This document shows positions 1 to 11,000 of a stretch of DNA of 64,000 nucleotides, piece after piece. The notes beneath the pieces are model-generated. The model was not told the origin of the DNA. It saw nothing but the letters and a program-made list of their open reading frames with translations, and did no database searches. Numbering within the stretch: position 1 is the stretch's first letter; each line of letters begins with the position of its first letter. Both the position numbers and the translations under genes were made by a program. Source of the stretch: Actinernus sp. WN-2022 (Eukaryota > Cnidaria > Anthozoa > Actiniaria > Actinernidae); assembly GCA_030867875.1 (NCBI GenBank), contig JAOWCC010000019.1, positions 77,776,861 through 77,840,860 of the forward strand, read 5' to 3'.

Positions 1-220
1 CTGCAATTTGCGCGATGAAAATCCCCTCTGAAATTGAGAGGTTTTGTTACGCTGCTTTCACGTTTTTTCTGTTGAGTACGGTTGATATTTTTATTCTCAG
101 AGCCATGTTCTTCCCTCTTTCGAAGATAAAGATTAACATTCGAGAAACTACATCAAACTAAGGTCAGAGTGGTGGGAATTTAATAACATTCAATCAAATA
201 ACGACAAAGTTACTGCAATT

Positions 221-475
221 CTAAAACAAATTTTGTCTAAATTTTCTCCATTTTCGTCGTGGACACCAACTTCGTGCGCAAGGCCAGATGGGATTACCTG
301 GCTTAATGCTGCTTATAAATTCCTTACAAGCAGCTAATCGATGATCGGCTAGAGTGAGGATACCCGCCTTTTCCAATGCTTCGGCATAAACAATACGCGG
401 AAAAATGATGGACAATGCCCTTTTCTGGATATTTTCTAGGGCATTAGATAGGTATAATAAAAGGCTGGCATACAA
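221..475 (-). mobile_element. LINE reverse-transcriptase C-terminal fragment
   Basis: Minus-strand translation includes LENIQKRALSIIFPR, then YAEALEKAGILTLADHR, a block typical of the C-terminal end of RTs from non-LTR retrotransposons in invertebrates. Only about 84 codons are open and no catalytic RT motifs are in view, so it is a 5'-truncated dead copy. It lies upstream of the first visible rhophilin exon. Confidence 0.7.
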
Positions 476-1068
476 TTAATATTGTTATTTACCATCACAG
501 TCAATCTGCAGTTAATAAATTGTGGAGAAAAACTTTGCCTGTGGTCTTGAAAATGGCCTGAGGAAACTTTTAAAAGCAATCCGAGGGCAATTTTATTCTC
601 TATGTGGAACTCCTGGTTGGTAAATAACTATTTACTATAATATTATGGCAAGCTGTTCTCACTGCAAATGGAGGAATATTATTTGTTCTTCAACAGTCTG
701 GTAAATTGCTGTACTCCCAATCGGTATGGTTTTGGACCCCTGCAAGATTGAACCTGACACATTTAGTTAACAAACTTTTTAACTCAAGATATTACAGAAG
801 ATAAATGAACTACATTGTAACAACAACCTTTGGTCAAAAAGCAATGTAAGCAACATAGAATAAAAACAATGGAACAAAGATGAGAAAGTTATATTTTAGT
901 TCCACACAGGCAAACTGAGCTGACCACTTAGAGAGAATGCTACTTTAGCTTGTGAAAATAAAATCCTGATGGTATTTTTGGAACAAAATGAAAGCACAGC
1001 ACGGGAATCCCCTAATATTTTTTGCTTGTTCAGTAAAAGCCATATAATTAAACATTAAATTTTATTGA

Positions 1069-1173
1069 TCAAGCTTGTTCGGTCCAGATGGGGAAATATT
1101 GGTCTTATAATTTTTTGGGATGAAGTAAAAGAGCTCCACCAATATTCCCCCATCCAAACCGAACAAGCTTGGC
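1069..1173. repeat. Short hairpin element (about 105 bp)
   Basis: The arm AAGCTTGTTCGGTCCAGATG (from about 1071) is repeated in inverted form ending in CCGAACAAGCTTGG at about 1173. Arms are about 34 bp around a 35-bp loop. No coding content; a small MITE-like foldback. Confidence 0.7.
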
Positions 1174-1395
1174 AATAACCTAGTATACATGTATTTAGTA
1201 TATACAACATGGGAACCTACATAGATCATTCAATTTGATTGGCTCACTATCTCAGGATAATGAACAATAGACACCTACAAAACTCGGGATAATTTTGAAA
1301 CAAATTCACGTTTCGCAATTGTTTCCAATGTGAAAATTTTAGAACTTCAACAAAATGCAGTGCCCAATAGCATGTTCCGTGTTGTATATACTAAA

Positions 1396-1472
1396 ACAAT
1401 TATTCCCCTCGGGCTTAGTCGATATTGGAATAATAACCAATATTGACTTTGCCTTCGGCGAATAATTATTGT
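1396..1472. repeat. Small imperfect hairpin
   Basis: CAATTATTCCCCTCGGGCTT on the left is matched by an inverted, partly diverged CCTTCGGCGAATAATTATTG on the right, with CCAATATTGACT pairing AGTCGATATTGG inside. It is about 77 bp in total. Confidence 0.55.
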
Positions 1473-1485
1473 TAAATATCTTTAA

Positions 1486-2008
1486 AGTGCACCTATCCCC
1501 TTTTGTGATTTTTATACCTATGCATCTTTGAAAGGTTTTGAGTACTTCTGCAAATAAATTTTTGGCTTACAAAGAATACTTTATGTTCTAGGCTTGTTTG
1601 AAATGGTGAAAATTTGACCTTTCTTGACCCATGACCACGTAAGAAAAAGCCTGGGTCGATTCTGGATCTTACGTCATCTAATTCATTTGACTTTCCAATA
1701 AGTTGATAAATGTTTAGCTGTTTTCTTTACTAACAATTCACAGACTCTGTATATTCTCTACATATCGATGTTGTTGTGATAGAAAGGTGCCATGGAGAAT
1801 AATGCATTAATGAGGTGACATAAGATCCAGAATCGACCCAGGCTTTTTCTTACACTGTCATGGGTCAGGAAAGGTCAAATGTTCACCATTTCAAACAAGC
1901 CCAGAACATAGAATATTCTCTGTAAGCCAAAAAATTCTTCACAGAAGTACTCAAAACCTTTCAAAGATTCATATGTATAAAAATATTGCAAAAGGGGTTA
2001 GGTGCACT
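1486..2008. mobile_element. TTAA-flanked foldback MITE (family M1)
   Basis: About 523 bp with terminal inverted repeats of some 200 bp: left AGTGCACCTATCCCCTTTTG, right ending GGGGTTAGGTGCACT. It is flanked by TTAA at 1482-1485 and 2009-2012, the target duplication of piggyBac- and Kolobok-type transposons. There is no ORF. Half copies of a related element occur at 38060-38262 and 50998-51341. Its right end lies only 32 bp before the rhophilin exon at 2045. Confidence 0.85.
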
Positions 2009-2044
2009 TTAATATCAGTTCATTGAATATTGGATGTGCAACAG

Positions 2045-5000
2045 GACAGAAGTACAGAGGAAGGTGTTGAGATGGCTACTGCAGCATTCCAAAAGGCTGC
2101 TGGTGAGTCTTTACTAGCCTCCTCTGCAGCTGACAACTACTTAATAGTAAACTGGAAAACTACCCAAAAACTGGAATTGGGTTACTACTTAGTAAACTGG
2201 AAAACTACTGAAAAACTGGATTGGGTTGCTACTTAGTAAACTAAAATAAACTACCCCAAAACTGGAATTGGGTTACTACAAGTTTGGTAAACTGGAGAGC
2301 TATCCAAAAACTGGATTGGTTACTACTTAGTAAACTGGAAAACTACTGAAAAACTGGATTGGGTTACTACTTAGTAAAATTAAAAAACTGCCCAAAAACT
2401 GGAATTGGGTTACTACTTAGTAAAATTAAAAAACTACCCAAAAACTGGAATTGGGTTACTACTTAGTAAAATTAAAAAACTACCCAAAAACTGGAATTGG
2501 GTTACTACTTAGTAAACTGGAAAACTACTGAAAAACTGGATTGGGTTACTACTTAGTAAAATTAAAAAACTACCCAAAAACTGGAATTGGGTTACTACTT
2601 AGTAAACTGGAAAACTACTGAAAAACTGGATTGGGTTACTACTTAGTAAAATTAAAAAACTACCCAAAAACTGGAATTGGGTTACTACTTAGTAAACTGG
2701 AAAACTACTGAAAAACTGGATTGGGTTACTACTTAGTAAAATTAGAAAACTGCCCAAAAACTGGATTGGGATACTACTTAGTAAACTAAAATAAACTACC
2801 CAAAAACTGGAATTGGGTTACTACTTAGTAAACTGGAAAACTACTGAAAAACTGGATTGGGTTGCTACTTAGTAAACTAAAATAAACTACCCCAAAACTG
2901 GAATTGGGTTACTACAAGTTTGGTAAACTGGAGAGCTATCCAAAAACTGGATTGGTTACTACTTAGTAAACTGGAAAACTACTGAAAAACTGGATTGGGT
3001 TACTACTTAGTAAAATTAAAAAACTGCCCAAAAACTGGAATTGGGTTACTACTTAGTAAAATTAAAAAACTACCCAAAAACTGGAATTGGGTTACTACTT
3101 AGTAAAATTAAAAAACTACCCAAAAACTGGAATTGGGTTACTACTTAGTAAACTGGAAAACTACTGAAAAACTGGATTGGGTTACTACTTAGTAAAATTA
3201 AAAAACTACCCAAAAACTGGAATTGGGTTACTACTTAGTAAACTGGAAAACTACTGAAAAACTGGATTGGGTTACTACTTAGTAAAATTAAAAAACTACC
3301 CAAAAACTGGAATTGGGTTACTACTTAGTAAACTGGAAAACTACTGAAAAACTGGATTGGGTTACTACTTAGTAAAATTAAAAAACTGCCCAAAAACTGG
3401 AATTGGGTTACTACTTAGTAAACTGGAAAACTACTGAAAAACTGGATTGGGTTACTACTTAGTAAAATTAAAAAACTGCCCAAAAACTGGATTGGGATAC
3501 TACTTAGTAAACTAAAATAAACTACCCAAAAACTGGAATTGGGTTACTACTTAGTAAACTGGAAAACTACTGAAAAACTGGATTGGGTTGCTACTTAGTA
3601 AACTAAAATAAACTACCCCAAAACTGGAATTGGGTTACTACAAGTTTGGTAAACTGGAGAGCTATCCAAAAACTGGATTGGTTACTACTTAGTAAACTGG
3701 AAAACTACTGAAAAACTGGATTGGGTTACTACTTAGTAAAATTAAAAAACTGCCCAAAAACTGGAATTGGGTTACTACTTAGTAAAATTAAAAAACTACC
3801 CAAAAACTGGAATTGGGTTACTACTTAGTAAAATTAAAAAACTACCCAAAAACTGGAATTGGGTTACTACTTAGTAAACTGGAAAACTACTGAAAAACTG
3901 GATTGGGTTACTACTTAGTAAAATTAAAAAACTACCCAAAAACTGGAATTGGGTTACTACTTAGTAAACTGGAAAACTACTGAAAAACTGGATTGGGTTA
4001 CTACTTAGTAAAATTAAAAAACTACCCAAAAACTGGAATTGGGTTACTACTTAGTAAACTGGAAAACTACTGAAAAACTGGATTGGGTTACTACTTAGTA
4101 AAATTAAAAAACTGCCCAAAAACTGGATTGGGATACTACTTAGTAAACTAAAATAAACTACCCAAAAACTGGAATTGGGTTACTACTTAGTAAACTGGAA
4201 AACTACTGAAAAACTGGATTGGGTTGCTACTTAGTAAACTAAAATAAACTACCCCAAAACTGGAATTGGGTTACTACAAGTTTGGTAAACTGGAGAGCTA
4301 TCCAAAAACTGGATTGGTTACTACTTAGTAAACTGGAAAGCTACCCCAAAACTGGAATTGGGTTACTACTTAGTAAACTGGAAAACTACTTAGTAAACTG
4401 GAAAACTACTGAAAAACTGGATTGGGTTACTACTTAGTAAACCGGAAAACTACAGAAAAACTGGATTGGGTTACTACTTGGTAAACCGAAAAACTACCAT
4501 AAAACTGGAATTGGATTGGACCCTTCCTTCGACCCCAGTCTCTTCTCCCTTGCCACAGGTAACCCAATTCTGGTTTTCAGTAGTTTTCCAGTTTACAAAG
4601 TAGTTGCCTGTGGAAGAGTCTTAATAGGGACTGCTTCTCTTGTACAAATTTCTGAAGAGTAAGCCATAATTAGAGAGTGATTCCCATAAGGTCACCCATC
4701 CAGCCATTAACCTTGACTGATTGGGCTTAACTTGCTGGTTTATCAACCTCTTGTTTAGTTTAAATCCTGGACTCAAAATAGAACTTTGGACTCATCTACA
4801 ATACCGTTTGTTTTCTAGGTGTCAATTGTCAGCACATTAACTCTAGCTGTATTTTGTTTTTGCTCTCTTTCCAAAAGACCTGAGATCAGTTAACAATAGT
4901 TATTGTTTTGGATACAATTTTAATGTTGCACTACCGAACAACAACAATATGAAAATCTTTGATTTAATTCCAAGAATTTTTTTCTAACTCTGCTGTAGCA

Positions 5001-8000
5001 GAACTACTGGAACTCCACAGGGTGGAGGGATCTAACTCCTCCTCTTCCCCCCACCCCCCTTGAAGGCATCTGTAGGGGAAGGGGATATGGCTATTTTCTG
5101 GAACCATATACAGTGTACCCTTGCTAAGAATGCAATTAACATTGTATCCACAAGTTCTCCATTGGAAGGTGATGATAACTTATGTACCTTTGGTATTTCC
5201 ATTCGAAGGTGGATTTAGTTATATCAGGGATAATTTTGTAAACTCCCCCAGTGTGGACATGACTCAAGATACTCTGGAGGCGCTCATTGCATTAATGCTG
5301 GTGAGTAATTAATACTGCCAATATTAATTATGGACTGCCAACTGTCCAATCATAGCTCAAGCTCATTTTTTGCTCTGACGAAGGGCTAGCGCTCGAAACG
5401 TCAGCTGCTACTCGCTTTCCACGGCGGTTAGCATACCTCAATCGACTTTAGTTGATTACATACCATTGTTTAGCTCAAGTTAGCTCAAGCCAAAAGGGTT
5501 TCAGCTCCACCTACCTTCTATTATGAGAGATTATACATTAATTGGATGAAGGGATGTCACAACTTCTGTTTCGTTTTGTCAAAGTAATGCATCATGATCT
5601 TTAACAATATTCACAGGAAAAAAATCCAAAAATACATGAATATCCAGACCCATACATGTATGTACATGTATATCAATGATGAAAAACTGAATTTTCCCAT
5701 CAATGGTTTTTGCCTGAGGATAGAAATCTGCCAGTTCCCACTCTGGGTATTCAGAAATTACAGTGATGATTTTTGGAGACATTTGTGATCAGTTGTTGCA
5801 TGAAGTTCACTAATGAGTTTAACCATGCTACAGGTGCAGGCACAGGCATGCATATGGGAGAGGAGGATGTTACTGGAGGGTGTCCTGGACGACTTCAAGG
5901 AGAGCATCACAGCTGGACAGGAGTGTGCAGAGGTTAGAGCAGAAGAGAAAGAAAAATAATATATCAATTAGGGCACATTCTTTTGGTGTCTATTCTCACT
6001 ATTGCTATTCCAGTATAGGAGTACTTAAAGGGGCTGGGTCACCTGGTGCCCGTGCGCAGTAAGTATGCTCTTGAGGTAATTAGCATATCATAAATATTCA
6101 AAATTCTTCTGTGATCGCAATGGTTTCTTTCGCAAGCAACAGTAGCATTGTATCTGATTGGTCAGTTCAATGAGAGCTCATTTCTGATTGGTTGAGGGTA
6201 AGATTGAAACCCTTTCAATGTTAGCGGGTAGATTTTGTGTAAGAAAGTAAAATTCAGTTACGGAAGTTCACCTCGATTTATCCGAAAATACAGCAATGAA
6301 AGTCCGGCTAAATGTGTACAAAAACTCTTCACCTCGTCAAATGTAATACTAGGGATTGTTTACTTGTCATCGCTTAGGACAATCTGGCGCCATTTCTTGT
6401 GAAAATCGTCAACATTTTGCGAAACATGGTTTTGGTCCCGTGTCAAAACTTAATCCTGTGGCGTATAAATGTTCCTGATAAAGTGCTTCTTGGTTGGCAG
6501 AGAGACGATTCAAATTTCCTTGGTTCAACAGCACTGACAAGTTCACTATTTCAGCAGTTGCAGCAGTGTTCCGGAAACCGTGTCCCAGACCAGTTGAACT
6601 TGAAGTGCGAATATTATGAACTCAGACGGTGGAAACAAAGACCTGAGTCTGCATGTGTGACCTTACACGGGAAAACGTACAATAACGACTTTCCGTTTAG
6701 CGTGCTAAGCCGTTTCTTATTCTTATCGATCAGATACGCGAAATTTCGAATGCCAAGGAAGGCGAAGTATCACGACATTTCGAAAATATTTCCCTTATTG
6801 TCAAACGAAAAATAATTTGAGAGGGAGACAATGAACGGCCAAGGAAACTTGGAGGCAGTGAGAATGTAGGGGAGACATTATTTTACCCTGCTTGTAAGTC
6901 GCTGAATGTACTATGATTTGCGTGTATTTATTGAAGTGTCAACACGGCCTTCGCTCGGTACAGTTCAAGGCCTCGCTATTTAGCAAAATCGAACTCTTTT
7001 ATTCCCTGATTTTGTAGTGGAAGCGCTCTTATAGTTGTACAACAACTCATCCTAAAATCACAAAGCCTCAAAAGCTATGAAGTCAATGTGAAGTCAGAAC
7101 GTTAGTTTCCCCGTAGTTTCGCTTCGTGAAAGCCTGCGAAAAACTCGAGCCGAAAAATTCCATACTGATGACGTAAAATCTCAAAACCGCAAGTTCTAAT
7201 TCACGGCATGGAAACGAGGCAGAACGAACACAGCTCCAACCATGCTTTGAAAACTGAACGAATTCTTCTAGAATATAACTCCTGAAACCGAAATAACCCC
7301 AGCAATTGACAAAAGACAGTCTTGTGAACAATTGTCATACAGGATAAGCTCTAAAAGTGAGTATCCATTGCACGAGACCCGATAGACCGAACAGTTTACT
7401 TACGCGCTAGAAACTGAACGCAATTGCTGTATAATTTCTATGCACCAAGCTCTGAAAATCAAATGAAATCTCTTAGAATGTAACTCCTGAAACCAAAACA
7501 TCCTGTTCAACTAAGAGATGATACCCTTGTGAACAATTGTAATACGTTTGAAGCGATGAAAATGATTTTTCACTACGCGAGAGCCGATAGACCGAACAGT
7601 TTACAAAAAGTCGGTATCAGTTAGTTTTCTGATTTTTTTTAAATGAAATCCTTTACCAAATGTTCTTATTTTTGCACAAAACAGACAACGGATCCTGGTC
7701 ATGCAAAAGAAAAAAATTGGTCGCATTATGACAAAAAGTTTAGGAGAAACTAACGCGACATAAAGACAAACTTTCACGGCACGGAAACGAGGCTGGAAAA
7801 AAACAGCTCCAACAATGCTCTGAAAAATGACGATTTCTTCTAGAATATAACTCCTGAAACCGAAATAACCCCAGCAATTGACAAAAGACAGTCTTGTGAA
7901 CAATTTTCGTACAGGATAAGCTCTAAAAGTGATCATCCATTGCGCGAGACCCGATAGACCGAATAGTTTACTTACATGCTAGAAACTGAATGCCATGATG

Positions 8001-11000
8001 TTTTTTGCAAGTTAATAAATATCGTGGCACTAATAGGGTTTCTCCGTGTGTATTCAAATGGTTCTATACCGTTTGACTCAAGCAAGCCAAGCCATGATTG
8101 TAAACGTTTTATATATTAGCCGTTTGCTTTTTTGGGCTATCTTTCCAACTCGTTTACACGGCTCCGAAAGTCGTTTACACGGCTCCGAAAGTCGTTTACA
8201 CGGCTTCGAAAGTCGTTTACACGGCTTCCCAAGTCGTTCACACGGCTTCCCAACTCGTTTACACGGCTTCCCAACTCGTTTACACGGCTTCCCAACTCGT
8301 TTACACGGCCTAGAAAGTCGTGTACACGACTTGAAAACCCGTTTGTTAGTCGTTTATTTTACCCGTTTAAACGGAAAGTCGTTATTGTACGTTTTCCCGT
8401 GTAAGGTCACATGTACGAATAAGAACAGTTGTGTTCATTGTCACCAAGAGAACAATTAATTATTGGTTGGAGATCCAATTTGTTCTATCAAGCTGGAGAT
8501 GTATGTTTAGGTGTTATTAATGTTTCCTCTGCATCAAACAAACTTTGCCTCGTGAAATCCACAACAATTTTGACCATGTGATGGCTATATTCATGTTCAT
8601 GAATGTTCTAGCTGCTGATGCAAATTTGGAAGTGTGCTGTGTATAACTTTGTATATATATGTATATCCTTTGAAAAGATTTAGTAATTACACTGTGTCTT
8701 ACAGTTTTCATAGTATTTTCATAGTACCAAGTAATTTCATAGCCTCATATAATGATTTCATAGTCATTTCACAGGATGTAAAATTCAAAGCCAAAAAATT
8801 CATAGGGTACTGCATTTTTCATAGGATATAATTTCCTTTTATAAAATTTCATAGCCTTTGAATCTTTCATAGGTCTATAAAAAGAAACCTTCATAGTGCT
8901 ATGGAAATATTTCATGGGATATTTCATAGGTTGGCCTAATTTCATAGCCTTTTCGTGTGGTTTTCATAGGAAACTGCACTAGTAGTGTAAGTAATCCACA
9001 ACTGCTTTCAAAATGGCAGTCTAAAATCTTTGAGCCCCCAGTATTGTAGGTCAGTTGAAAATTCCATGGAAACAATGACTGTAGTTTACTTGGGGAGTGG
9101 GGGGGGAGGGGGTTCTTTTCGGTCTAGAAATAGCTAAAAATTGGTTCCAAAAACTTGGGCCTGAAAGGGTTAATATAAAATTATTTTCTTTGAGACTCTA
9201 AAATCAGCGGGTGCGGGTATAAATAGGCCGGAAATTATGGTACTTCCCACACTTTGGCATCCATACTCGCTGGCCTGGACCTGTCTTTTTTGGATGATGT
9301 CATGTTTTGGGCAGCCTTGAGCTTGGGTTTCTTTGGCTTTCTACGCTGCAGCGAGTTCACATCCCTGCCTTTTGCTTGATTCAAACAGAGTCATCACCTC
9401 TCAGTCAATAAAGTTTGTAGTTGATTTGCATGCTCAACCCCATATTAGTTCTTCATCCGAATTTAATTTTCAAAAATTAACCCCTTCTGCCAGGGATCAA
9501 CAATCATGGTTGGGCATACTTTCTCTCCCATTTGTGCAGTGGACGTGTTGTTCCATTACCTAGCAAGCCGGGGTCCAGCTGCAGGTCGCCTGTTTTTGTG
9601 TCAAGACTGTTCCCCCCTCATTAAGGATATAATTTAACTCACTACTCCAGAAAGCTCTCCAAGCCACCAATATCTCCAGAAATTACACTATGCACAGCTT
9701 ACGCATTGGGGCTGCTTCCCCAGCTTCCTTTGCCGGTCTGTCTGAATCCATGATCAAGGTCCTGGGGCGTTGGTCAAGTGACTCCTACAAATCATATATT
9801 TGGTTATCTCTTGAGGATGTGGCTGCCATGCATTGCTTCCTGTCTGCTGCTACCTTGGCCCTCCAGCTGAGTGGAGCCTGCTGCTCCAGTTAAGTTTAGC
9901 ATTTACGCTCGGGCAGCGTAGAACTTCTGTTCTTCCAGCATGCTTATGGACTGGTTAGAGCGTTTTTCTGCCAGTAGCAGACACAGTCTTGGCTGGGTGG
10001 ATTCCACGGCTCCTCCAGTTGAGTTATATTGTTTTCGCACAGGCTGGGTAGAGCTCCATTCTTCCAGCAGGCCCATAGTCTAATTGTACAATGCTGCAGT
10101 TTTGCGCCATGTCAGCCTCACTGTAAGTCCTCTCTCGGCTTGTCTCATCCCAGCTACTCATTGCGTATTTGGATAGTCGTAGCTCGTGGCTTGGGGAGGT
10201 TGGGCCAGGCTCGCTAGGCCTGGCTTGGGTTGGTCTGGTTGCTAGGGTTTCAACCCACTCTAGTCCTGTCCCTTCCAGCCTTTCACACTTACCCACCATT
10301 TCAAGTCTCCTCATATTGTTTGCTGTTGCACTAGTCATGCCATGCTGGCTGGGTTTAATTACTGAGGCAACATTGTTAGAACCATTGAAAAATGGTGTCA
10401 CCAGTTCATAGAGCCTAATGTGTGAAATGTTACTAAAATATGTTGCAGGTCAGTCAAGGTTACAGGAGGGTACAAGTGTTGATGAATGCTGGGATTTGCA
10501 TGGATTCTATTCCTGTTGCCTGGAGAAACATGGTTAAAGTAAGTAATAATAGAAGAGGTGAGTATGAAAACAACCTAGCTATGTGACTTTTTAGTGATCG
10601 TCAAATTTGCCTGAAAAATTCAATACAACCAGTTTAACAGCTGTTTATTACTGTTTTGGCATTTATATTGCGATTACACTGGTAAAAACCTAAAATTCTT
10701 CACATAGAAATGACTATAAAATTATGCATATCTAGTACTAGTTCGTGTTCGGTTGAGCGCTTCTACTAATGTGATTATCACAGCTGCAGTGAACAATCTT
10801 TCGTTTTTCTGTGGAATAGTTTTTAAACATGAAATCTGCCTACTTCAAAGTGACAAAGCCCAGCCATAAATTAAAACTCTACAGCACAGACGCATTACGG
10901 AACAAGATCGGGTTAAGTCTTCGATCAAGAGAAAGTGAAAATCCCGATAAACAGGAGAATAACAGTCTAACTGCTCAACCGAATATGAACCAGTACTAGA

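Noticed and set aside
2030..2236. 68-codon plus-strand frame running from the rhophilin exon into the satellite
   Set aside because: It begins at a non-ATG codon upstream of the acceptor and reads through the donor into tandem repeats; only 2045-2102 is supported as coding.
6399..6815. 138-codon plus-strand frame
   Set aside because: No recognisable domain and no matching splice or family evidence; it lies in repeat-like DNA inside the rhophilin intron. Kept only as a remark on the element there.
8046..8459. 137-codon frame with RLHGFPT repeats as a repeat protein
   Set aside because: The open frame is produced by the 21-bp minisatellite; a second frame is equally open and nothing outside the repeat looks coding.
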